NCBI RefSeq assembly: GCF_020382885.2
Contig: NC_058504.1
Span: forward strand, 23,301,545-23,365,544
Reading direction: 5' to 3'
Source of the DNA: Scatophagus argus
Taxonomy: Eukaryota; Chordata; Actinopteri; Scatophagidae
Length of the DNA stretch: 64,000 nucleotides
Every line of letters starts with the position of its first letter. The first letter of the stretch is position 1. Below, one piece after another: positions 53,001 to 63,739 of this stretch. Both the position numbers and the translations under genes were made by a program. Under the pieces are notes generated by a model. The model was given only the letters and a program-made list of their open reading frames with translations, made no database searches and was not told where the DNA came from.

Positions 53001-55946
53001 CCACTCTTTTGTTCGTGTTTATGGCTGGTTTATTGATCAGCGTAGCAGTCAGTCAGGCTCAGTGATCACTGCTGTGCTGATCAATAAACATCATGTCGAT
53101 GTGTTTGAAGTTTCAGTGAGGCAGCCACTGTATGTTACTCACCCGGACCAGAGATGGAGTCATGCAGGAACACACTGAACGCAGCACCTTCAGGCATTTC
53201 TCATGACACATGAAGTTACACACTGAGAAGGAGATCAAGACGAAAGTAAGAACAATAAGCAAGGCACTAACACCATCAGGTTCAATTCCCGACAGACCCC
53301 CAGTAACACTGACCTTCAGCTGGTTAGGCTGGCTTGCAGAAGTTCAAGACAAATGAAAATATCTGATTTCTCTTGGCACCACCACATTTTTGACCAAGCG
53401 AAGGCTCAGCGATCTGAGGTTATTTTCTATGTTACTTAGATTAATCATCACTTTCAGTTAAAGATAACATGTCACCTTGACAGAAAACTACAACTCGCAA
53501 TCAATGGGTTAAAAACTAAAAGTGGCTCAATCTAACGAATAACATTTCAAACCTATGATTAATGAATCCAGGATTTATGCTGCGGACAAATAACATAAAA
53601 AAACAATGTATTATGATTCAGTTTTAATTCTGTATTAACCATAATTATGTACTGGAGAAATGTATTTGTTGGGAACATTACAAGTGTAGTGCTCTGAAAT
53701 TATTTGCTAAGAAATAGCAAAAATATGTCTAAATGAACTGAAATTACAGATAAAATTGTAACAACCAATATAAGATTTTGCTTGCATAAGAGAAGATGAA
53801 TAAAATGATGCTTTAATTTTTGTATTTATCTAGGTTAAAGTCTCATTAAGATTGAAATTTATTTTTCAAGTGAAACTTGGCTAAGTTGACTTAAGCTTAA
53901 GCTTAAGATAACTGATAAACTGCCAAGCAGCTCTATGTTATTAGCAATGAGGCAAGTTACCTTGTGCTAATATTAGCAAGCTAACTAAATTTAGCTAAAT
54001 CATCGTGAATACATATTTTACATATTTTATGGCTTCAAAGCAAGTAAAAAAACTGAGAAAAAAAATTGTAAAATAATGTTCAAAACACCTTATTATTTCT
54101 CAATTACTTATATATTTTGTTTTCTTTCCACTTGTTCGCTAGCAGTGGTTTCATCTTCAACAAGAACAACAAATTTTTAGACATTAGACATTAGCCTGCT
54201 AATGTTAGTTTTCTCTGCAGCTAACTGTGACCTTTAAATGCAACTTGTAACTGTTTCTAAAGGGCTCATAAAAAGCATTTTAAAAAACTCCCACAAATGC
54301 ATTCAAAGGGACCTCAACTGAATAGCAGGAAATATCCACAAAGCTCATATTTAAAAAATAAATGTAAAATAAATTAACTACAGTTTTAAAGGCAACTAGA
54401 ATACAGACTCGCTCTTCTTCAGTATTTATATTTTTTATATTTATGGCTATTTAAAGAATTTCTTTATTCTCTTCCGGACAAACGAAGGAAACGTTGCACA
54501 GTTCAGATAAAATGATGATTTCAAGTTCCTACTTGAACAGTTTGCAATAGAACATAAACATGCTACAATTTGCTTTAAAATGAAGCCGCTTTGGATAAAA
54601 ACAAAACAAAAACTGCTTTTGTAGGATGTTGTCAGTTAAATAAATGTAACGTGTGAGCTGACACGCGAGTTGACATTTAGTTTGTGGTGTTTTCTGTTTG
54701 TTCTGTCACGATTGTGGTAAACCTCACATGCTCATTCTGGCCAGTTTGACACACTGAGCTCCTCAGCCACCCCCTGCAGTCAAACACTTATGTCTGTTTG
54801 AGTCAAAAGTCAACATTTTAAGGACAAAAACAGATCAGCCATGTTTTTCCCGTGTAGGAGCTTAACATACACCTCAAATATGTTGCATCACAAAGACTGC
54901 TTATTAAAAACCAGTGAATCAGCAAAGACTTAATCAGTCATTTGAGAACCCCCACACCAACCACTCGAGTCAATTTATATATTTACATACAGAGTAATTC
55001 AAATTGTTATTTTGATGTGCAGTGTGAATGGAAATTTGCATTTTACCATGCTGCAGGATGGAACAATTTTGTTACTCATGTGATAATAACAGTTAAAGTA
55101 AATTATGACGCAATAAACTAAAAGTTATCTTCAACTGCAGCTTCACCAATATGACTGTTGTCTGATTTTATCTCACAAACTGTGACTATGGCATTACTGT
55201 TACATCAGAAAATGTCAACTTGGGCTCTGTGATGGCTGTAATCTGTGAGGGACAATTTCATATCTTTTAAAATCTTCTGACACCAAATAATTATTCAGCT
55301 GATTTAAAAAAAAAAAAAACACAAAAAAACAATCATTAGGTACAGTACTACAAAACTCCCTGTTGCCTTTGAACTGCACAAATCACCCTCCTCTGTCTGA
55401 ACGGTCAACCACCACTGTTGGCATTTCAGACTTATTCTCAGTGCTATCACATGTCCACAGACCTCAGACAACACAGCTGGTGCAACAACTGATACCAATA
55501 ATGAAAACTACCAAAAATGTCAGAGTTGTACCAAATTGGAATTATCATTCAGGATCTGGACCGTGTATGTTCAGTAAAAGTGGAAGCGCAGATGTCTTGA
55601 TAAAAATGGATTTGGTGTTTTATTGTGATAGACAATTCCACAGGCAGATGCAGCACTTTGATGACATCACAGGCTTGTGTTAATCCAAGTGACAGCTAAA
55701 AGAAGAGAACGTTATGTAATCCAGCCATGTGCTGCTGGTGGTGCTGTTGTTGTTCAGCTGCAGCTTTCAATGCATGTGCAGCCATTTGTGATGAAGACCA
55801 AGATGATGATGGTCATGTCACACAGCACACCGCCTGTTGCCATGCCAACCAGAAGAAGTGAATCACAACTTGACTGCACAACAGACACTTTACACTTCGT
55901 CAGACACACACACAGACTATGAACGACTATGTTGCTGGGCAGAGTG

Positions 55947-55985
<39 letters not shown>

Positions 55986-56784
55986 TGGGGGTGCTGTCTT
56001 GGATCTGCTCTTAGATTTGCCTGTTGAATTCCTGATTAAGTTGTGGTGAGAAAGGAAAGGGAAAAAAGAGAGGAACGGAAGAAAAAAGGACAAAAAGGAA
56101 AGAAAAGAGGAGGAAAAGAAGGAAGCTGAAAGGAGTGGAAACAGGAGGGAAAGGAAGGAATGAAAAATAAAAGACATGAAAGGAAAGGAAACAGGACAGA
56201 GGATCATCATCAGATGTCAGTGCGCACAGTGACTTTGAGTGTAATGACACACACTCTTTGCTTTAAAGAAGTTTCAAACTGCAGCCGAGTCAGTCTCGTC
56301 TCATAGACATGCTCCACGTTTGGGTTTGGGTTCCCTCTGCACAGAACCACACACATTAACTGCCTGACAGCATTCACCTGGCGGAGGAGGGACGCCTAAA
56401 CACACCTTGTTCAGTGTGACCCACAGCCTCACACGCAGAGCAAGCAGGGTTGGTGGTTCATTTCCCATTGGGAGTATATGCGCTTATGCAGAGGATGCGT
56501 TCAAGTTTTTTGTTAGAAATAACTGATGAGAAATATAAATAATACACGAGATACACTCATGCTGTCTTACCTTCGCACAGGAAGCCGACGAGTCCCCATA
56601 TGAAGTCACTGCAGCTGTGGCAGAAGGTGGGTTTGGTCAGGGTGACTTTCTTGAGGCAGTGGCCTGGTGCGGAGCTCTGGTACTTGGGCCGGCAGCCGGG
56701 GGATTGCTGTGCCCTCTTCTTCACGCTCAGAGGGCTGCCCGAGGCGTCGGGGTCCGCCGATCTGTTCCGGCCGGAGTCAGCCAT
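41084..56784 (-). CDS. dgkq: dgkq: diacylglycerol kinase theta, complete, 23 coding exons
   Basis: Phosphorylates diacylglycerol to phosphatidic acid with ATP, ending diacylglycerol signals at membranes and in the nucleus. The joined exons give 918 codons (917 aa; human DGKQ 942). It starts [13 protein letters not shown]. Three C1 zinc fingers lie at about 42-91 ([13 protein letters not shown]), 102-146 (HCFGP...FCCVCRK) and 165-217 (HHHWREGN...CEWCG); three C1 domains are diagnostic of the theta type. RA-like regions follow at about 278-325 and 370-470. The catalytic domain starts near 562 ([11 protein letters not shown]) with the ATP loop GGDGTVGW at 620-627. The accessory domain begins near 714 ([16 protein letters not shown]) and ends near 884 ([10 protein letters not shown]). 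The tail is basic ([11 protein letters not shown]). Identity is certain from collinearity with vertebrate DGKQ. Confidence 0.97.
41566..41588. repeat. (TG)n microsatellite downstream of dgkq exon 21
   Basis: Reads (CA)n in the dgkq transcript, about 15 bases after the exon 21 donor at 41604/41603. Confidence 0.95.
41721..41744. repeat. (CA)12 microsatellite upstream of dgkq exon 21
   Basis: Reads (UG)12 in the dgkq transcript and ends five bases before the CTAG acceptor of exon 21 (starts 41715). Confidence 0.95.
46155..46171. repeat. (CA)n microsatellite
   Basis: Short CA run in dgkq intron 10. Confidence 0.9.
46267..46550 (-). repeat. Teleost SINE-like repeat, copy C (near complete body)
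   Basis: On the minus strand the body runs from GGAGTTTGCATGTTCTCCC through GATTGGCTGGCGACCAGTCC and GCTGGGATAGGCTCCAGC to CGGTATAGAAAATGGATGG. It lies in dgkq intron 10, sense to the gene. Confidence 0.75.
47634..47680. repeat. CA-rich microsatellite before dgkq exon 8
   Basis: CACAACACACA and (CA)n with interruptions; UG-rich in the transcript just before the exon 8 acceptor (exon starts 47620). Confidence 0.9.
50449..50470. repeat. (CA)n microsatellite at the dgkq exon 4 acceptor
   Basis: Reads (UG)n-AUGUUUCAG at the acceptor of exon 4 (starts 50444). Confidence 0.9.
51990..52130 (+). repeat. Teleost interspersed repeat (TACTTAAGTAC family), plus copy
   Basis: AGTGGTGGAAAGTAACCAGG, GGTACTTAAGTACAATTTTG, GAGGTACTTGTACTTAATT and TTCTACTCCACTACATCTCAG are the 5' landmarks. 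The downstream boundary is unclear and may reach about 52,330. In dgkq intron 2. Confidence 0.65.
55949..55982. repeat. (GT)17 microsatellite
   Basis: Uninterrupted GT units 60 bases before the polypurine tract. Confidence 0.95.
56043..56200. repeat. Polypurine tract, about 158 bp
   Basis: Nearly pure A/G on the plus strand (GGAAAGGGAAAAAAGAGAGG and similar), with only scattered C/T. Polypyrimidine in the dgkq transcript. Confidence 0.9.
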
Positions 56785-57720
56785 GTCCTCCTACCACACA
56801 CACACACAAACCGACGGTAGGGCGACAGCACAGGCTACGGCCAGGTTCAGTGGCGAGTCATTCCTCCGGGCCGGACACAGCGGCTGAGACGGGCGAACCG
56901 GCTCCGTGCTCGGTGTCTGTCCTGGAGCTTTTCCTTCAGCTACTTATCCAGGACCAGAAATACAGAGAGGCAAACAGGTCACGACTTTCTGATCCAAATG
57001 AGATTAGTTTTCTGGTAAATATGACGTCTTTACACCCGGTTGAGTGTCATTCCATCGGCTGGACCGAGAGGTGCTGCCCGGCAGAGGGTGCGCTGCGGCC
57101 GGCGTGTCTCCCAAAGCTTCTCGCACCACAGGCTCGCTGAATATCAAACTCCTCAAACGTTGATCATATAAGCACCTTTGTAAAGCACAGAGCGAGCGTC
57201 CGCGTGAAGGCAGTACGGCTCGGTTTTCAAGCAGTTTCGACGATCGTCCACCACGCCGAAATCAGAGCCCCTCCACCCGGAGACAGCGGTGCCACCCAGC
57301 GGCGCTGCACGGAGCAGAGGGCGCCGTGGTCAGTGTGATCTCTCCCGCTCGGGAAGCTTGATGGAGGATTAAACGTCGATCTGGTAAAGCTGGATGTTGA
57401 GTGTGTGTGTGTGTCCGCGGCAGTTTGAAGTCTAGCAAAAGGATGAATGATGTTATTCTCAGAAGCGATCAGTAACATCCACAGCCTACCTGTCAGCCAT
57501 GCAGTCCAAAACCAGTAGCCCCACAAGCGGGAGAAACAGACGAGAAACCCGGTGAGAAACACTCAAAACTCGCCGCAGGGTTGGAGATAAACGTTCCTCA
57601 ACAAAGGCGAACTCAGCCGGGGGGGGGCCGCTTTCATATACGGTTTCTTCTTCCTTTTCCGAGGCTGGTTGCTCTTCCGCGTCAGAGTCTCCAACACTGA
57701 TTTACTCCTCCTCCCTCTTC
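56785..57720 (-). promoter_or_regulatory. dgkq: CpG-rich 5' flank / promoter region of dgkq
   Basis: Locally GC- and CpG-rich compared with the AT-rich flanks, directly upstream of the start codon at 56784. Features include GGGGGGGGG runs near 57,620 and ETS-like GAAG/CTTCC blocks near 57,650-57,680. The start of transcription and any 5' intron (a possible GTGGTAG acceptor lies ten bases before the ATG) cannot be fixed. Confidence 0.45.
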
Positions 57721-58527
57721 TTCACCTCCTTTCCTTGTCTTCTCTGTTTCTTCCCTTCCCTTCTTTCCACACTGAGTATCTTCTGAATCTCATTATATGA
57801 ACGAATGGTTCATAACCAACATATTTTGGTCTGTCGCGTTTTCTCGTCTTTTTGGATCATCCTCTTCATCTTTTTTCTCACCTCTGATATCGTTTTGAAT
57901 CTCTTTGACTTACAGTATTTGAACAATGAGAGTTGAGACTCATCAACATTCAACAGCTGCCCAAACTAAGTCTTGTGGCCAACTGGTTGCTTTTGTTGTA
58001 AAATATTTGCTCTTGAGACTTTTTTCACTTAATATTTGAGGTTTTTGGCCTTCTTAGACCTCAGCGTTTTGTCATGACTATAGTGAAATAGGTTAAGAAA
58101 CAACTACAGATGATTCACAGAAACCGCAAAATGTGACAGTATTTTTTGTTTGGTTTGTTTTTTAAGAATCTGTAATATTTAAAACAAGAATCTATATTTC
58201 TTTTGGCAGGGCCGTTGCTAAACTTACAGCTGTACTGGGGAACAGCACCCCACCCCAGCTCTTGTACCCTCCCCCTTGGCCATATGTTGTTGTCGAGGTC
58301 TACTCATTTCAACATTTTCAACACATCATCAGCACTTTCTCATCTTTCCTTGAAAATTGGTCCACCCAAAGGGGTCTTTGTCATGTTTTATCTACCATCG
58401 AGACATCCAAGGGGGCGATGTTGCAGCTTTTTTCCTCAAACATGGGGTCACCAATGAGTATCACTGCATCTCAGGTTTAATGACAGGTTTCCCCCCATTG
58501 TAGACAATATGCCTTTTCTTCTCATTG

Positions 58528-58559
<32 letters not shown>

Positions 58560-60284
58560 GCTGTTTTGTTTTGTTTTTTCTTCTTGACTAATACACAAAT
58601 ATTATGATCAGTTTTAGTCCAGTTCAGGGTAACACTTTACTTGTAGTCTAACATATCAATCACAGGAAATACATGATACAAAGGAACAACACAATCACTT
58701 CTTTAGACAGTTCAAAACAGTACTGATCCATAAACCAAACCAGTCCATCCTCTCCCACCGCACTGACATATGAAACCCGAGAGTACGCCTTTCCAGTCCA
58801 GCATGGAGCGTAAACAGGGTTATCGTCAAACATTATCTTTTTAACTTTCTCATGACCTCATTTCTTTCATCAGTATATTAACAGGCTATCACCGTTACTC
58901 ATACATCATATAAAAGGGTTTGATGCATGGTTTCTCTTAAAGCATTGGCATATGAATCTGCTCAGGACAAGGTCTGTGGTCAATGGGAAACAGAGCTCCT
59001 TTAAACATCAGTTTGTCATCTATGGAGCCATCAATTGTTGAAAAAATTAATTACAGACAAGTCTGTGTTGTCCAGATGAAATACACAGACTCACAACATT
59101 TTGTCTTGGTAACTAAATATTTAAGAATATTTAGCTTGAAACCTGCCTTTTGTCCATAGGTCATAGTGTGAAGTCATCTGTGGTTCCTCACTTGGTGTCA
59201 AAAGTTTGCAGGTCTGACCTCTGGATGACACAGAAATAATTGGACCTAATCAGTCTTTGTGCTGGTTCCACTCCTGCCCTGCATGGTTTAGATGTCTCCC
59301 TCCTCCTACATACCTTAGTCAAATGATGAGCCTGTCTCAAAGCTCTGCACAAGCCTCATAATGAGCTGTCCATCTGACTCAGGTATGCTGGAGCATGAAG
59401 ATGTCTGAAACATGTAGGACAGGAGTAAGAATCACTGGATAATAATAATCATGGTCGGTGCTGTTCTGCTTATGGACCTTCATGTATTTGTCACAACCGT
59501 GTGTGGAGCAAAATCAAAGCACCTCTCTGAGTAGTTCAGCATAATGAAGATGTGCTGTTAGGTTTAGGACCAGGTGAGTCAGAGAGAGCAGAGTCAACAT
59601 CAGGTAGTGTACTGTGTGAAAGCAGCCAGAGCCTCAAGTTTCAAAGATTATTTCCTGTTTGTCCTCCATCAGAGCACAGACTTGTACTTACTGTACATGT
59701 CCACTAGATGACAGGGCAGGACAGAAATGGATCACATTGTAGGCCTACACTGTAGGTTTAGTTATTTAAATAAACTAAAGATAATAGTCCGATTAATCTT
59801 CAGTTGATTCAGCTTGCTCATTTGTTAAGATGAAATAATTTGTTTTATTAATAAATTACATTCATACATACACAATCATTCGCTGTCAATGCTTAATTTG
59901 CCCTATCACACTCCTGTGTCAGTCCAAATCGCATGCAATTGATCTTTCCTAATTCTGAATCTGTTAAAATTCTGTGCAAAGTTTTAAAGTTGTTAAACTT
60001 TGCTGTTGTGTTATACTTCAGTGTCATGATTGCCATAGCTTTGCAACCAAAAAATATTTTGACCTTCATCCTGCCATTCGACCACCAGGTGGTGCTGTAC
60101 ACTGTTTTCATCATAGCTGCAGTCTCTGAAAAACTGCCAAAATGAGTAAAATCCTGACCTTTACTTCGAAACCCATCAGCTGTGTTCACACAAAACTCAA
60201 ACTGAGGTTTAAAAAGACAAAGAGAGACAGAACGGTAGCTTCAGCCACAGGGAAAAAAAACAGATTTGATTTGTTGAAGAGTTT
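57721..60284. other. Intergenic; no gene recognised
   Basis: AT-rich DNA with a (TTTA)n run at 58,531-58,556. The stretch 58,200-58,470 looks like an old repeat but I cannot name it. Nothing codes recognisably. Confidence 0.5.
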
Positions 60285-60455
60285 TAAAGATACAGTTCAC
60301 CCAAAATGAAAAATACATATTCATATTTCACATTTTCCTTTTACCTGTACTGTAGTTTCTCCATCTAGAAGGTTTTGGCATGAATTACAGTCTTGGAGAT
60401 ATTGTCTGCTCTCTCTTGAATGTAATGTTTTATCTGTTGTCAGCATTATGGTGTC
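60285..60455 (+). repeat. Teleost interspersed repeat (AGTTCACCCAAAATGAAAAAT family)
   Basis: Begins AGATACAGTTCACCCAAAATG and includes CTCCATCTAGAAGGTTTTGG and CTTGGAGATATTGTCTGCTC, landmarks of a common fish repeat related to 18,608-18,735. Confidence 0.55.
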
Positions 60456-60837
60456 AGTTTTTCTCAGGAGTCATTGGTAGGAAAGCAGGATCAAAAACAC
60501 TGGATCAAAATGCAGTTAACCCAGTATTGCACCGGGGTCATATTCATATTTTTAACCCAGTGTTTATTAGTGTGTGGGTTTGTATGTTAGTTTATGGGTT
60601 AAAGGTTTGTATGCAGTTTCCCTCATTGGAAACTGGTGTTACTAAAAGAAAAGCAACATATGTAGGTAGTGTGGGAGTTGTTGTTTTCATTGCTGATGAA
60701 AATCTATCTGACATGATTCAGGCAGAATCAGGTGTGAAACTACTGAAGGGATCAGTATCTTTTCTAACCCTCATTGTATTCAGTTTTATAATTTGTTAAT
60801 TTTGATTTGAATGAAGCATTTTGTGTGCCCTACATTG

Positions 60838-60960
60838 CCCTAGGTGTGATTGTGTGTGTGTGGTTGTCTGTCTTTGTGTGTTGGCCCTGCGAATGACTGG
60901 CGACCAGTCCAGGGTGTACACCGCCTCTCGCCCGTGGTCAGCTGGGATAGGCTCCAGACA
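60838..60960 (+). repeat. Teleost SINE-like repeat, truncated copy D
   Basis: Holds GTGTTGGCCCTGCGAATGAC, GGCGACCAGTCCAGGGTGTA and GTCAGCTGGGATAGGCTCC, then stops abruptly where a LINE relic starts. Confidence 0.7.
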
Positions 60961-60962
60961 CT

Positions 60963-62130
60963 TGGTTATGGCATTCTAGATACGATGTTCCTGCCATAAT
61001 CTTACACCCTGCTGGATTCTCTCAGTTGCATCTTTGCGCAGCCTGCACCTGGGATCCTGTCTGGTGTGGTAGACCCCCAGCTTCTAATGATCTTGTGTGT
61101 GCCTGTTGTTGTGCTCCCATGATTAGTGCTTCTGTGTTGACCTTCATTCCAGCCTTCTCTAGCCATTGGTAGGATTTCTCGATATCAGCCACTTCTTCTA
61201 TCTGTTGGTGGTACATGCTGTGCCATGATAGTTCTTCTTCTTCCTTCTCATCATTGCCAGGTTTCTGCTGCCCAACTTGGGGTGGAACCCTCCATGCATC
61301 GTGAGGAGCTTCCTTGTCTTGATATCAATGGCCTCAACCTCCTTCTTTGGCCAACTTATTATGCCAGTGGGGTATCTGATGATGGGTAGGATGTATGTGT
61401 TGATGGCCCGGACCTTGTTCTTGCCATTCAGCTGTCTTCTTAGGACCTGCGTCACCCTGTGTAGGTATTTGACTACAGTTTACTTCCTTGCGGCCTCCTC
61501 ATGGTTTCCATGTGCCTGTGGGATCCCAAGGTATTTGTAGCTTTCCTGAACATCTGTAATGTTGCCTTCTGGTAGTTAATCCCCCTCTGTTCTGATCAAC
61601 CTACCTCTCTTTGTTACCATCTGACGACACATTTCTAGTTCGAATCACATTCTGATGTCATTGCTGTAGATTATGGTGGTGTGGATCAGCGAGCCAATGT
61701 CTTACTCACTCTTGGCGTACAGCTCAGTGTCATCCATGTAGAGGAGGTGGCTGATGATTTCCCCACTTCGGAACCGGTATCCGTAACTACTCTTTGAGAT
61801 GATCTGGCTGACAGGGTTCAGGCCTATGCAGAACAGCAACGGGGACGGCATTACCTTGGTATACGCGCAACTTGATGGTAACTTGTGAAAATGGCTTTGA
61901 GTTGACCTCTAGAGTTGTCTTCCACAGTCCCATTGAGTTCTTTATGAAGGCCCTTAGTGTCCTGTTGATGTTGTACATTTCCAGGCATCTCAGTATCCGT
62001 GTGTGTGGCATTGAGTCGTAGGCTTTCTTGTCGTCAATCCCGGATGTGCACAGGTTGGTCTGCCTGGTTTTACAGTCCCGTGTGACTGCTCTGTCGACCA
62101 GTAGCTGGTACTTCTTATCCCTTCTCCACA
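60963..62130 (-). mobile_element. Decayed R2/R4-type (Dong/Rex6-like) non-LTR retrotransposon
   Basis: Minus-strand reading, in several frames, gives MYNINRTLRAFIKNSMGLW and SHLLYMDD (reverse transcriptase active site, about 61,738-61,761). It continues with RAINTYILPIIRYPTGIISW, KTRKLLTMHGGFHPK, and VYHTRQDPRCRLRKDA near 61,040. The last block is the C-terminal CCHC knuckle region typical of elements with a restriction-like endonuclease. Frameshifts and stops break it; both ends are missing. Confidence 0.75.
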
Positions 62131-62269
62131 GCTCAATAATTAATAAACATCAGTTGACTTCCTCACATTATTCAGTTTCTACATATATTTAGATGTATAT
62201 ACCCACGATGTGTGTGTGTAAGAATAGAAAATAAAAATGTGAATAAACAAGTAATTAAATAAATCTGTG
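62131..62269. other. Short AT-rich spacer
   Basis: Sequence between two LINE relics; nothing recognised. Confidence 0.4.
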
Positions 62270-62610
62270 AGATCATGGTTGTAACTCTTCTTCCTCTCTG
62301 TATCTTGTGAAGGCTCTATTTTTGTATTGCTTTTTGAACTGGGTCAGGCTTGGGCATTGCTTTAGCTCTTTGCTCAGTCTGTTCCACAGCTTCAGTTCAT
62401 ATATAGAAGTACAAAAACTTAATGTTACTTAATTTAAAGCATCTTTGTTTTCATACAAGTTGTACGGAAACAGAGATGCTTCAAATTGTATACCCCATCT
62501 CTATTAAAAAGCAGTTTTTGAATATTGTCAGGGAGTAGGTTGTTGGGAGAAGGTAAGGTGCAGTGAACCGAGTGTGTGAAACATATAAAGTGCGTAGTGA
62601 CTGTATGTTA
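62270..62610 (-). mobile_element. Old LINE fragment, 3' part of a split element
   Basis: Minus-strand reading gives YELKLWNRLSKELKQCPSL, TQFKKQYKNRAFTRYREEE, the usual C-terminal end of a fish LINE ORF2. It pairs with 63,740-64,000 on the other side of an inserted L2-like element. Confidence 0.6.
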
Positions 62611-62620
62611 TGACCAGAGT

Positions 62621-63735
62621 TTAGCTGTTATTGTACAGTGTGATGGCATGTGGCAGGAAAGATTTCCTGTATCTGTGCCTTCGACAGCGGAGCTGTAGCA
62701 GCCTGTGGGAGAAGGAGCTCCGCTGTCTGTCTACTGTGTGGTGGAGAGGGTGCTGTTCATTGTCCATGATGGATAACAGTTTGATCAGCATCCTCCTCTC
62801 CACCACGGTCTCAAAAGACTCCAGCCTGAGACCGAGTACAGAGCCAGCCTTCTTGATGTTCTTATCAAGTCTGTTGGTGTCGCTGGCTCTGATGCTGCTG
62901 CCCCAACACACCACAGCATAGAAAATGGCGCTGGCAACAACAGACTGGTAGAAGATCTCCAACATCTTGCTGCACATGTTGAAGGATCTCAGCGTCCACA
63001 GGAAATAGAGTCTGCTCATCCCCTTCTTGTACACAGCCTGGGTGTTAGATGTCCAGTCCAGTCTGTTGCCGATCACCACTCCCAGGTATCTGTAGTCCTC
63101 CACCACCTCCATCCTGATCCGTAGTGGCTGTGAAGGCGTCCTCTTCCTCCTGAAGTCGATCACCATCTCTTTGGTCTTGTTGACATTCAGTCTCAGGTGA
63201 TTCTGTTCAGACCACTCTATGAAGTTGTCCACCAGTGTCGTATACTCGCCCTCCTCTCCCTCTCTAATACACCCGACAACAGCTGAGTCATCAGAAAACT
63301 TCTGCAGGTGACCCGACTCAGAGTTGTACTGAAAGTCCCTGTGGAGCTCCTACATCACTGACCACCACATCAGACAGGACGTTTCCCAGACTGTAAGCGG
63401 TCCAGAAACATCCTCACCTGTGGCCTCAGCTGGGCTAAGTCCAGTCTCTCCAGGACCTTCATCACATGAGATGAGATCAGGCTCAGGTTGCATAGATGTC
63501 CAAGTACAGGAGACAGTCGGCTGGCACAGGTCTTCAGGATCCTGATGCCATCAGGACCTGCAACCTTCCACTGATGTAGTTTTTCCAGCTGCCTCTTTAC
63601 CTGGCCTGTAGTCACCGTTGGGCTGATTATGTCTTCCGGGGAGGAGGAGGAAGTGGGGGAGAAAGAGGAGGGGCAGATGGAGAGGTGCTGAACAGGAGAA
63701 TGCTGGGGCTTCTTGCTTTATACATTATTTGTGCT
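62621..63735 (-). mobile_element. L2-like LINE fragment, copy C, inserted in an older LINE
   Basis: The minus strand encodes HLRLNVNKTKEMVIDFRR, YRYLGVVIGNRLDW, SRLYFLWTLRSFN, VVCWGSSIRASDTNRLDK and RKSFLPHAITLYN in one 203-codon frame. After a break, 63,370-63,615 gives TTGQVKRQLEKLHQWKVAGPDG, the upstream reverse transcriptase region. The open 203-codon stretch suggests a younger insertion than its neighbours. The frame in between (63,233-63,370) is broken. Confidence 0.85.
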
Positions 63736-63739
63736 GTTT

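Larger units (their letters stand above)
53223..56570 (-). other. dgkq intron 1, 3.3 kb; no gene seen
   Basis: AT-rich. It holds a (GT)n run at 55,949-55,982 and a long polypurine tract at 56,043-56,200. No coding exon recognised. Confidence 0.6.
41084..56784 (-). other. dgkq: Exon map of dgkq
   Basis: Coding exons in transcript order (minus strand): 56784-56571, 53222-53143, 51769-51670, 50444-50359, 49260-49135, 48616-48463, 47907-47839, 47620-47520, 47116-46902, 46793-46703, 46020-45966, 45401-45340, 45186-45036, 44846-44808, 44676-44561, 44448-44297, 43593-43445, 42743-42565, 42157-42057, 41961-41815, 41715-41604, 41509-41357, 41185-41084. All introns are GT-AG. Lengths sum to 2754 nt with an open frame. 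Human DGKQ also has 23 exons. Confidence 0.92.

Noticed and set aside
57227..57562. 111-codon minus-strand open frame upstream of dgkq
   Set aside because: Lies in CpG-rich promoter sequence; no homology, and the dgkq start at 56784 matches the family.
58203..58457. 84-codon open frame and possible old transposon
   Set aside because: No motif could be named; left as unexplained intergenic DNA.
60380..60799. 139-codon hydrophobic open frame on the plus strand
   Set aside because: Its first part lies in an interspersed repeat, it has no recognisable domain or splice context, and hydrophobicity follows from T-rich DNA.
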